This document shows positions 34,846-43,074 of a stretch of 64,000 bases of DNA, piece by piece. The notes below the pieces were generated by a model, which saw only the letters and a program-made list of their open reading frames with translations, was not told the origin of the DNA and did no database searches. Position numbers and translations under genes: made by a program. Source of the DNA: an uncultured Flammeovirgaceae bacterium (lineage in GTDB: Bacteria > Bacteroidota > Bacteroidia > Cytophagales > Cyclobacteriaceae); NCBI GenBank assembly GCA_937883755.1, contig CAKZYA010000059.1, forward strand, positions 124,001 through 188,000, read 5' to 3'. Numbering within the stretch: the first letter of the stretch is position 1; each line of letters opens with the position of its first letter.

Positions 34846-36084
34846 CTATCGTATTCTAGCCATATTCTCGAAAAAACCAGGAGTTGAAGTTAGTTTTTCC
34901 AGAGTATTATTTTCAGTAAGCCTGTAAAGGTCATTCACTAAGTCTGTGCTGCCCCCCACTGATGGATCGGAGTTCGTTGCTACAACATAAAGCTCCCCAT
35001 TAATCGGAAAAACAACATTTAGTGCTTTGGAAGGATCATTAAAGGGAACTTCAGTTCCCTTCCAGTCGGAAGTAGAGCCTACATAGAGTTTTCTTCCTAG
35101 GGAAGCCTGAAAAATAGCCGCTTGAGCGTTGGCTGCAATTTCTTCTTCGGTTCCTGCGGTGAGGACAGTTATGAATCGGTCTCCATTGATTCGCAAACCA
35201 CCTATTCCCAATTGTGGGTAGCCTTCGTCAGTAATATCTGAAACCAACATATTGAATGATGGGTCAAACGTACTTTCACCACGGTTGATCCGTCGGATTG
35301 TTTGAACTGTATCTCGATTTTCAGCTACTAGGTATCGTCCAAAACCAAAGTAAGCATCGGCGCTGAAATAGTAATCTCCATTTCCATCAATGGCACCTTC
35401 AGTACCAGCTGCTATGTTTTCATCAAAAATGGTTTCTGCCGTTTGAGCAACTGGGTCGATGATGATTATACGAGCTCCTGGCTTATTAGAAAAAGTGGCA
35501 AAATCGAAACCGGAAAATCCATAAAATACCCTCCCATTGCCATCAATACTTGCATTAAAACCTGCTCTATGTGCCTCAGGGATAATATCTGGATAGTCTA
35601 GTGTTCCGGTAATTTCCATAGTAGAAGGATTCCAAAATACAAATTGGCGCACACCTTGGACAAAGGCTATGGCATGTTCGTCAGATACTATAGCATTGGA
35701 TGAGCCGAATCCTGAAACCCCAAGTCCAACTACCGATAACTTATCCTCCTCGACCAAATCGTTGTTTTCATCTACACTGAAGCGAATGATCTCTACGTTT
35801 TCCGAATCGAATACATATACCTTTCCATTGTACACCATCATTCTACTATTACTGTTAAATTCAGTAGCATCAGCTATGTCTACCTCATCCGTCAAGCTTG
35901 AAAGTACATTGAAATAGACGGTACGAGTACCATCAGGCGTTTGGACGGTGCTTTGGATAATAAAGGCTGGTTCACCAGTAGGACCAGCCATGTCATCATC
36001 CTCACTACAGGCAAAAATTATTGAACCTACTAGCAACAGTAGGAGCAAGTTCTTAATCGTTGGTTTAGTCATTATTTGTCTCAT
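34846..36084 (-). CDS. DUF4374 surface lipoprotein, XusB-like (412 aa)
   Basis: The lipobox IIFAC is followed at once by SEDDD, an almost ideal Bacteroidota surface-export signal. The mature protein is a DUF4374-type propeller with repeated blades, for example RMMVYNGKVYVFDSENVEIIRF and the closing FFENMARIR. It is the second of two neighbouring DUF4374 genes; the twin at 36188 has the same plan (RIRTFNGKVYAFNGETLEVTRY; RQVARIR). The pair probably arose by tandem duplication. It presumably binds a ferric siderophore at the surface for the receptor 37426-39795. Confidence 0.87.
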   Translation of the reverse strand: MRQIMTKPTIKNLLLLLLVGSIIFACSEDDDMAGPTGEPAFIIQSTVQTPDGTRTVYFNVLSSLTDEVDIADATEFNSNSRMMVYNGKVYVFDSENVEIIRFSVDENNDLVEEDKLSVVGLGVSGFGSSNAIVSDEHAIAFVQGVRQFVFWNPSTMEITGTLDYPDIIPEAHRAGFNASIDGNGRVFYGFSGFDFATFSNKPGARIIIIDPVAQTAETIFDENIAAGTEGAIDGNGDYYFSADAYFGFGRYLVAENRDTVQTIRRINRGESTFDPSFNMLVSDITDEGYPQLGIGGLRINGDRFITVLTAGTEEEIAANAQAAIFQASLGRKLYVGSTSDWKGTEVPFNDPSKALNVVFPINGELYVVATNSDPSVGGSTDLVNDLYRLTENNTLEKLTSTPGFFENMARIR

Positions 36085-36187
36085 TAGTTACTGCTCTTTC
36101 GTCTTTGTATCTGAGAATTATTTTGATGTAAAAGGCCGTTATTGTCTCCAGCCTGTGCCCACTTCTACTTATTCAGTAATATTTGCT

Positions 36188-37393
36188 CTACCTTATTCTT
36201 GCTACTTGGCGAATAAAGCCCTGCGTGACCGTTACAATTTCAATTTTTGCATCGTCCGTGATACGATAGAGGGGAGCGCGAGCGTCTGATCCACGATCGT
36301 CAATAAAGGTGGGGGTTGTATAAAACTCTCCATCAATTACCCAGGGAGCAAACAGGAATAGTTCATTATCTAGCGTTTGCACTTTTTCTGCATTCCACTC
36401 CCCAACCGTGCCTGTGTAAAGTAACCACGGGGCTGAAAAAGCAGCACGCAGATCCTTCTCGATAAGAGGGCCACTGGAGTCGTCATGAGCAACGACTACA
36501 TAGCGATCACCCTCCACGGTGTAATGAAGAATATCAGGATACCCATCTTCGTTGGTTTGTACACCATTTAGCACAAACTCTGAGTCAAATGTGGTTTCAC
36601 CATTCTCGATCTTCAGTATTATGGGTGATGGTTGTTTCTCAACATTGAAATTATGACCAATTCCAAAGTAGGTGTTACCCGAAAAATAGTAATCACCAGC
36701 AGCATCAAACATACCGACATTACCAGAAGGAAGTGTCTCATCAAAAGCAACTTCAACTGTCTCGTTCACGGGATCAATGATAACTACTCGGGCTCCTGGT
36801 GAAACCTGGAAAGTAGTAAAATCTAACCCTACGGTAGCAAGGTAGACCTTTCCATCTGTACTGATGGCTGGGCGATCAAATTGTGCACTAGGTGGGAAAT
36901 TATCTTCAAAAGGTATCGTCGATACAATTTCCATGGCAGTGGGATCCCAAATGACGATTTGCCTGACATCCGAATCAATATAGACTGCCCGGGTATCCGA
37001 AACGAAAGCAATAGCAGAACCAAAAGAGGGAATTCCCAGATTGGCCATAGAAAATTTATCTTCTTCATTCACATCGGTGGAATTTTCACCTACACCATAG
37101 CGGGTGACTTCCAACGTCTCTCCGTTAAATGCGTAGACTTTCCCATTAAATGTTCTGATTCTGGAGCGGCCGCCTAATTCAATAGCCTGAGAAAGATCAA
37201 TTTCGCTATCTAAAGTCGGTGTTATTGCCATGTAGACGAATCGCTCGCCGGTTGGCGTTTGAGTTTCTACCTGAAAGAGATAGGCAGCATCGGCTGTATC
37301 AACAGGATCAATATTTTCGTCACTATCACTACAAGAAGAGAACGCTACCCCTACCATAGTTAGCAGGATGAGTTTTTTCATCACCTGTTTCAT
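36188..37393 (-). CDS. DUF4374 surface lipoprotein, XusB-like (401 aa)
   Basis: Lipobox AFSSC followed by SDSDEN. The start is set at ATG 37393 (KQVMKKLILL), which matches the N-terminus of the twin gene (RQIMTKP); an ATG at 37411 is also in frame. The DUF4374 body contains YLFQVETQTPTGERFVYMAI, NGKVYAFNGETLEV and VVIIDPVNETVEVAFDE, each with a counterpart in the protein at 34846. It lies 32 bp after the receptor stop. Two lipoproteins for one receptor suggest either different ligands or a relay. Confidence 0.87.
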   Translation of the reverse strand: MKQVMKKLILLTMVGVAFSSCSDSDENIDPVDTADAAYLFQVETQTPTGERFVYMAITPTLDSEIDLSQAIELGGRSRIRTFNGKVYAFNGETLEVTRYGVGENSTDVNEEDKFSMANLGIPSFGSAIAFVSDTRAVYIDSDVRQIVIWDPTAMEIVSTIPFEDNFPPSAQFDRPAISTDGKVYLATVGLDFTTFQVSPGARVVIIDPVNETVEVAFDETLPSGNVGMFDAAGDYYFSGNTYFGIGHNFNVEKQPSPIILKIENGETTFDSEFVLNGVQTNEDGYPDILHYTVEGDRYVVVAHDDSSGPLIEKDLRAAFSAPWLLYTGTVGEWNAEKVQTLDNELFLFAPWVIDGEFYTTPTFIDDRGSDARAPLYRITDDAKIEIVTVTQGFIRQVARIR

Positions 37394-37425
37394 TGTCGTT
37401 TGTATCACCATTAATTACTGAATTA

Positions 37426-39795
37426 TTAAAATGTAAAAATTGATTTGATGTAAAAGGCTCTTCCGGGCCGTTGCACTCCGAAGAAATCAAATACTTGTGC
37501 ATCTGATAAATTCTGGATTTCTCCGGTAAGTGAAAGTTTCTTATTCTCTATCAAGCGACTGTAAGTCACACCCACATTTTGAATGAATTGGCTCGGGATT
37601 ACCTGTTTCGTATCCCTCCTTCCTGCACTTTCCCATGAGCGGAAAAACTCATGTACATACCTTGTCCCGCCAAAAAGGGTTAAATCATCCTTACTCGAGA
37701 AGAACTTATCCAGCTGATACCTGATGGTATTATTTAAAAAGAGGTAGGGCCTATTGGGGATTCGGTCACCTTCAAACGCACCAAATGGGCCGGAATCTGA
37801 AGTATTGATAAAATCAAAATAGGTACTATTGGCCGTGATCGTAAAGTTTCTGTTCTGTGAAGTCCAGCTTGTGTTTACCTCTAGGCCCCGTGAAGAGGCA
37901 TTCGCTACGTTTTGGTACACAAAGAAATTATCCGTACCCAATAGGATAATCAAATCCTGTACTTCCCGTAGGAAAGCATTCATTCCTACTCCAAAATCAG
38001 AGTTATCGGAAAAGTTGGTTTTGAAATTAGCCGCCAGGTTGATATTGTGACTTCTCTCAGGGTTAAGGTTTACATTATCAAAAATGAAAAGGCCATCACC
38101 AAAGACTTCCAAGAGATTGGGTAGACGGGTGGCAAACTCATAGCTGGTTTTGAGTTTCCACTTTTCATTCAACTGATATTTTAAGCTGGCTCCCCAACCT
38201 AAGTTATTAGTCGTCCGGCTAGCATCGGTAAGAGCCCCACCGTTTTCAACTTCTTCGGTGGCAAGCACCTGAGTATAATGTTTTACAAACCCGATGATAT
38301 TTAGAGCATCTGTTTGTCGGTACTCATACTCTAAACCATTAACCAAGGTAAGGATTTCGTTTTCCAGAGTTAGCCGATCTATCGCCCCTGGATCAGTAAT
38401 TAGTGCATTTCGCCCTGATCGTGTACTGAAGGTTGGCGCAGAAGAAAATCGTAGTTCGTGAGCATCGCTTATATTATACCCTACATTAAGCCGGTTGTAA
38501 AAGGTAAAGTCATCAAAAGTCACATCACTTGGCTCCCCTCTTTCGCCCGGTGTATCTCTGATAATGATTTCGCCATCTAAGTTTCTAGAGGGCTCTCCTT
38601 CCCAGGTATAGACTAATGTTGCGGTATCCAGTAGCTGGGTTTCAGCTCTCGAAAAGCCAGCAATATTTTCAACAGAAAACCGATCAGCCCAATTCTTTTT
38701 CCATTTCACTAATCCACCAAAAGTACCGGAACCAGTGGTTATTTCCCCATAAGGGATAGTCATGATAAAGTTATGCTGCAAGTCTCGCTCTCCATCGCTG
38801 AAAAACCCTTTAATCATGAATAAATCAGCCCACCTTTGATTTTTTATACCTACGTCAACATTGATTCCTCTAGCCAAATAGGTATCGTGAAATCTCCTGA
38901 CCGTTCTTTCGGATAGTCTGCCTCTAGCATCAGGAATTTCTACATCAATTTTATAATTATTTCTGGCATAATCGTAGAAACCACTGGCCTGCATGAAGAA
39001 GCTACTGCCTATGGGTTGATGGTAACCGTTTATGGCTAACCTGTGCGTGCCAAATGACCCAGTCTGATAAGAAATGCCCCCCCCCGCTCCTTCAAATGAT
39101 TGATTGGAAACAATATTTACGGCTCCACCTAGCGCATCGGCTCCAAACCTAACCGGAACTACTCCCTTATATATCTCAACCCGATCAACTAGATTCACTG
39201 GTATATTAGCTATACCGAATGAGTAGCCCATTGCCTCCAGTGGAACACCATCAACGAAAAAGCGGATTTGATCATTAGTAAGTCCATTTAACGAAAATTG
39301 GGCATCAGAACCTAAACCACCACTACGTTGTACGTTGACCCCTTGCGTTCTAGCCATCACCTCTCCCAGATCTACGGTCTGGATCTTGGCTTCTTGGGTC
39401 TCGATTATATCCACCGCTTTGGCTGACCTTTCTAGTAGAGCTACTTCGCTTTCCGCTTGCACAATTACCTCTTCCAGTTCAGAAAATCCCTCATTGAGGA
39501 TAAAATCCATCGTCATAGCCTCATTCGCTGGAACCACAATGGTCTGAGTGATCTTTTCCAGCCCTACATACGATAGCTCTAGGGTATATTGTCCTGGTGC
39601 AACATCTGAGATGATGTATTCTCCTTTGGTATTGGTGGTAGTACCCTGCTGGGTGCTAGGTATCACTACAGTTACCCCCGGCAATGGATTGGATTGCGGA
39701 TCGGTCACCTTTCCCGAGATGACCGATTGTCCCCAGAGGATAGTTGCATGGCTCCAAAATAGTAGGATGGTAGGGTAGATTTTGTATATTGTCAC
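37426..39795 (-). CDS. TonB-dependent receptor, XusA-like (789 aa)
   Basis: Signal peptide to about residue 23, carboxypeptidase-regulatory-like domain (SGKVTDPQSNPLPGVTVVIP), plug (VNVQRSGGLGSDAQFSLNG; DRVEIYKGVVPVRFGADALGG), barrel ending FFGVQRPGRAFYIKSIF. The start is a GTG at 39795; no ATG precedes the signal peptide. It heads a six-gene operon with two DUF4374 lipoproteins, two small membrane proteins and a long PepSY protein. It is divergent to the AraC gene at 39918. Confidence 0.94.
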   Translation of the reverse strand: MTIYKIYPTILLFWSHATILWGQSVISGKVTDPQSNPLPGVTVVIPSTQQGTTTNTKGEYIISDVAPGQYTLELSYVGLEKITQTIVVPANEAMTMDFILNEGFSELEEVIVQAESEVALLERSAKAVDIIETQEAKIQTVDLGEVMARTQGVNVQRSGGLGSDAQFSLNGLTNDQIRFFVDGVPLEAMGYSFGIANIPVNLVDRVEIYKGVVPVRFGADALGGAVNIVSNQSFEGAGGGISYQTGSFGTHRLAINGYHQPIGSSFFMQASGFYDYARNNYKIDVEIPDARGRLSERTVRRFHDTYLARGINVDVGIKNQRWADLFMIKGFFSDGERDLQHNFIMTIPYGEITTGSGTFGGLVKWKKNWADRFSVENIAGFSRAETQLLDTATLVYTWEGEPSRNLDGEIIIRDTPGERGEPSDVTFDDFTFYNRLNVGYNISDAHELRFSSAPTFSTRSGRNALITDPGAIDRLTLENEILTLVNGLEYEYRQTDALNIIGFVKHYTQVLATEEVENGGALTDASRTTNNLGWGASLKYQLNEKWKLKTSYEFATRLPNLLEVFGDGLFIFDNVNLNPERSHNINLAANFKTNFSDNSDFGVGMNAFLREVQDLIILLGTDNFFVYQNVANASSRGLEVNTSWTSQNRNFTITANSTYFDFINTSDSGPFGAFEGDRIPNRPYLFLNNTIRYQLDKFFSSKDDLTLFGGTRYVHEFFRSWESAGRRDTKQVIPSQFIQNVGVTYSRLIENKKLSLTGEIQNLSDAQVFDFFGVQRPGRAFYIKSIFTF

Positions 39796-39796
39796 T

Positions 39797-39825
39797 TATT
39801 TAGACTCATTATAAACAAATGCAAA
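39797..39825 (-). promoter_or_regulatory. Receptor promoter with overlapping putative Fur box
   Basis: Minus strand: TTTG (39825-39822), 19 bp, TAAATA (39802-39797), one nucleotide before the GTG start. The box is TTTAGA-CTCAT-TATAAA (39799-39815). If this -7 element is used, the mRNA has no leader. Confidence 0.55.
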
Positions 39826-39851
39826 GCTAATTAACCAAGCTATTCAGGTAG

Positions 39852-39889
39852 TCCGCCAAACGGATTTTAACTTCCGCCAAACGGATTTT
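39852..39889. promoter_or_regulatory. Two 17-bp direct repeats with 21-bp period, probable AraC operator
   Basis: TCCGCCAAACGGATTTT occurs at 39852-39868 and again, identical, at 39873-39889. Each copy contains the small palindrome TCCG-CCAAA-CGGA. The repeats lie between the divergent receptor (39795) and AraC (39918) genes. Confidence 0.65.
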
Positions 39890-39917
39890 TACCATGTCTC
39901 AACATCGTACGTGTACT

Positions 39918-40919
39918 ATGAGAAAAAAAATATACAGTCAGAATAGAGCCCAGTCATTGGTTCAGTACGGGCGTTTATCGAACTATTTTGATGAAGAATT
40001 AGGAATGGGAGAACGAGCGTTTTTGGCCACGAATGGTGAGGCATCGTGCCAATATTGGGAATGTTACTTTGATACGTTGCATATCGGGCACGGGTGTATT
40101 TCTTTCGATAGAAACACAACGGTTCAAGTAGGAAGTGAAACTGAAACGATAGAACTGGTTTTTCTTTTCCGAGGGAGCTGGCAGCGGAAATTATCGGGAT
40201 TCGACAACCCGCTTGATATGCAGGTAAATCATCACAATATTATTTACGCGGCCCCTTTCGAAGGCTCCAGCTCATTTTCCTCTTTATATAACTCTATCGA
40301 CGTACTCCACATTCATATCTCACCTGCTGCCTTTCTGAGGTACTTGCCAAATAGTCACCCCTTGTTTAACCATTTTAGAAATAGCATCACTACAAAAAGC
40401 TCGGCGATACTAAGTCCGTTTTCTCGACAAATTACCCCTCGAATGCATCGGCTCATTCAAGAGATTTTACATTGCACTAGGCAGGGAATTATAAAGCGGG
40501 TGTATTATGAGTCTAAAGTACTAGAACTTTTAGTACAGCAACTGGAGCAGTTCATGCAGGAAGGAGATTATCCTGATTATTCACTAAGTAGAGATAATGT
40601 TGACCGAATACACGCTGTTCAAGACTATATTATCAATAACATTAATCAGCCAATTACACTTACCTACCTAGCCAAGATGTTTGGGACAAATGAATTTACA
40701 CTGAAAAGAGGATTCAAAGAAGTTTTTGGAACGACCGTCTTCGGCTTCTGGAACGACCTCAAAATGCACCAAGCTAAAAGCCAGTTACTTGACGAAGATA
40801 CTACTATTACTGATATTTCTTTTGCGTTGGGCTATAAGAACGCCCGGCATTTTAGCACTGCTTTCAAAAGAAAATTTGGTATCTCTCCCCGAGAAATGAG
40901 AAAAGGTAAGTCTTTGTAG
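39918..40919 (+). CDS. AraC-family regulator, PchR-like (333 aa)
   Basis: The C-terminal AraC domain shows ITLTYLAKMFGTNEFTLKRG and ITDISFALGYKNARHFSTAFKRKFGISP. The N-terminal region has FDTLHIGHGCISFDRNTT, parallel to the other two PchR-like regulators in the window. The start is set at ATG 39918 (RKKIYSQN), in line with these; the ATG at 39894 overlaps the region just behind the direct repeats. It probably activates the divergent receptor operon when its ferric siderophore is sensed. Confidence 0.9.
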   Translation: MRKKIYSQNRAQSLVQYGRLSNYFDEELGMGERAFLATNGEASCQYWECYFDTLHIGHGCISFDRNTTVQVGSETETIELVFLFRGSWQRKLSGFDNPLDMQVNHHNIIYAAPFEGSSSFSSLYNSIDVLHIHISPAAFLRYLPNSHPLFNHFRNSITTKSSAILSPFSRQITPRMHRLIQEILHCTRQGIIKRVYYESKVLELLVQQLEQFMQEGDYPDYSLSRDNVDRIHAVQDYIINNINQPITLTYLAKMFGTNEFTLKRGFKEVFGTTVFGFWNDLKMHQAKSQLLDEDTTITDISFALGYKNARHFSTAFKRKFGISPREMRKGKSL

Positions 40920-41340
40920 GCGTTATTCTGTCTGCTGCTACAACAATAAGACCCAACTCGCCACTTTATTCGCACCGACCAAACGCAGATGGATGATATT
41001 ATCCATGAGTTGAAGAGTTCTTGAAAATTTAACTGTTCTTTAACAGAAATTTATTCGCCAAAGCAGAACTTACGATTATAGCCAACTTTAGTAATTCTAT
41101 CCAATAAAGTTAGTCTCAATATTCAAAGTAAACCCTCTTAATCATTCCGCGTAAATTTAGCAGTTTGCTCATGGCTCAGAGCGGTAGAAGTGCTGAGTAA
41201 TACGATATTAATGACTGGTGATCTCGTCTGTCGTAAGATCCATTAAATTTCTAGTAGCAATGGTTGAAATTCTGATGATTTTCGGTAGTGACCCAGCCTA
41301 GTTTCAACAGACAGTTCCATAGTGATAGATTGTGTCTTGG
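40920..41340. other. 421-bp intergenic region after the AraC gene
   Basis: No gene is recognised. A 25-codon open stretch at about 40949-41023 reads like coding sequence (HFIRTDQTQMDDIIHELKSS, stop) but has no start and may be a gene remnant. Hairpins occur at 40990-41007 (ATGGAT...ATCCAT) and at 41025-41052 (AAATTTAACTGTT / AACAGAAATTT); the second could end transcription of the AraC gene. Confidence 0.4.
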
Positions 41341-42534
41341 TTATACCTGTGTGGATTTGACCCGAGGGTTTCGCTTTTCGACTAAATGAGTATTGGCTTT
41401 TATCAAGCGTTTTGTCTTTTCTTTCTTTTTTCGTCCCCACCAGAGTAAAAACCCAGTGATGGGTAAGCTAGCTGTCACCAAACTAGCTAAAAAGGCCAGT
41501 ATTTTACCCAGCCATCCGCCGATAGCACCTACGTGAATGTCGTAATTACTACGTATTAGGTGATCAGCAAAATTGGCCTGATCGTACTTACCGTAGATAC
41601 TGTGTGCGTTAAGCTCTTCCAACGTACGGGTATCGAAGAACCGATAGTCGGCGTTGTAGAATACTCCCTCCTGCCGGGATACTTCTACGTAGATACTCGC
41701 TGTGTCGCTGGTAGGGTAATGAATCTCCCAACTCACAGCGCCGTCTTTTTCAGCTCGCAATTGCTCCAGCAGCCGATCTACAGAAGACCCCTCGGATAAG
41801 GACTGCGGACTGCTTACGTTATCGGGAATCACGAAGCGCGGATTCTGGTCACCGCCAACGGATTTATACACTACGTAGTAGAACCAGCCGTAGCCCATCA
41901 CCGATCCGGTAAGAGCCAGCGTGAAGGCTAACAGATAAATATAGAACCCGACTACCGAGTGTAGGTCAAAATTCTTGCGACGCCAGCCAGTGGTTGGCTT
42001 CCATCGAAACTGGAATCGCGCAGGAGCCGCCCGGCGGTTCTTCGGCCACCAAAGCACTAGCCCGCTCACCAAAATCACTAAAAATAGTAACACAGACACC
42101 AGCACTACATGGGTACCCAGAGCGGAGGGCAACCAAAGGTACTGGTGGCCATCGAGCACCCAGGCAAAAAAGCCATTCCGATGATCTACCGTACTAAGTA
42201 CTTCGCCTCGGTAAGGATGGATGAATACACTCTGGTGAAAGACAGGTTCGTATTCATAGAAGATGACCTCAATCGGATCGTTCCTGTTCCCGTACACCGC
42301 TCCGTGGACCTCTCGACCCGGAAGCACAGTTTCGGCCAAAGCCTTCGCCTCCGTAGGAGTAACGTTAGGTTGGTTTTGTACGACAATAGGCTCTTCCTCT
42401 GAAAGGAAACTTTCAATTTCCTCCTTAAACACCCACGCACATCCAGTGATGGAGACAATAAATACCACTAGCCCGGTGACTAATCCGAGCCAGCCGTGGA
42501 TCTGAAGGACTACTTTTTTGGTGGTAGCATTCAT
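41341..42534 (-). CDS. Short-type PepSY inner-membrane protein (397 aa)
   Basis: Helix 1 with KKVVLQIHGWLGLVTGLVVF, a periplasmic PepSY region (IHPYRGEVLSTVDHRNG), a helix before LWWPKNRR, DLHSVVGFYIYLL, and the last helix ASLPITGFLLWWGRKKK with a basic cytoplasmic tail. This is the FoxB/PepSY_TM plan. It lies downstream of the receptor at 43075 in the same orientation, but separated by 540 bp that include a MITE-like insertion. An imperfect Fur-like half-site (TTTAGA on the minus strand, near 42663-42668) lies about 130 bp upstream. Confidence 0.92.
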   Translation of the reverse strand: MNATTKKVVLQIHGWLGLVTGLVVFIVSITGCAWVFKEEIESFLSEEEPIVVQNQPNVTPTEAKALAETVLPGREVHGAVYGNRNDPIEVIFYEYEPVFHQSVFIHPYRGEVLSTVDHRNGFFAWVLDGHQYLWLPSALGTHVVLVSVLLFLVILVSGLVLWWPKNRRAAPARFQFRWKPTTGWRRKNFDLHSVVGFYIYLLAFTLALTGSVMGYGWFYYVVYKSVGGDQNPRFVIPDNVSSPQSLSEGSSVDRLLEQLRAEKDGAVSWEIHYPTSDTASIYVEVSRQEGVFYNADYRFFDTRTLEELNAHSIYGKYDQANFADHLIRSNYDIHVGAIGGWLGKILAFLASLVTASLPITGFLLWWGRKKKEKTKRLIKANTHLVEKRNPRVKSTQV

Positions 42535-43074
42535 AGTAGAGTGTTAAGTAGTTAGTCAAGATTAGTAGCAAGTGGTTACGCCAATCAGTGGTAGTAGCAT
42601 TACTACTAGCTACTGGGTTGCTACTCTAGAATTTTATTAGTTCTTGGTATTTTGTATTTAATTCTAAACAACCCTTGATCAGACAGCTGCGAGGTAATAC
42701 ACTAGACTGCAATCACTAAAATATTTGCTCGTTTTACCATTGATCTTGGCTCCGCAGTTAGGAGTAGTCGATAGCATGTAAACCCCGTTTGATTAAGCCG
42801 GATAGGCGATCGATATCAAGGCCACGGAAGTACCTCTCACTAATAGGAGATTCAAACTACACGATGTCGATAATCCGCTAACCATCAAAATTAAGAAACT
42901 GTTTGAGTTAAGCCTTGTTATTTTTTGGGTATCTTTTTCCGCTACTCTGCGGCTTTTTCTTACCCGTAGTGGAACTGATCACAACTTAGGCTACATAGCT
43001 TGAAAAGAGCCTAGATTGCCAAAAAACCTCTATTAATAAATCAAAAAACATTACTCAAACAGTTTCTAATAGTT
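42535..43074. other. 540-bp intergenic region between PepSY and receptor genes
   Basis: It contains the 172-bp MITE-like element (42895-43066) and a Fur-like half-site near 42663. No gene was found in the remainder (42670-42890). Confidence 0.6.
42895..43066. mobile_element. MITE-like element, 172 bp, with TAA target duplication
   Basis: Both ends carry the inverted repeat GAAACTGTTTGAGT, and TAA flanks both sides (42892-42894 and 43067-43069). It encodes nothing. Target duplication and end geometry match the IS5-family element at 13538, but the end sequence differs, so it was probably mobilised by another IS5-type transposase. Internally it holds the hairpin CCGC-TACTCT-GCGG. Confidence 0.7.

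Noticed and set aside
40949-41023. 25-codon coding-like stretch after the AraC gene
   Set aside because: No start codon and a stop just upstream; too short to call a gene, recorded only as a possible remnant.
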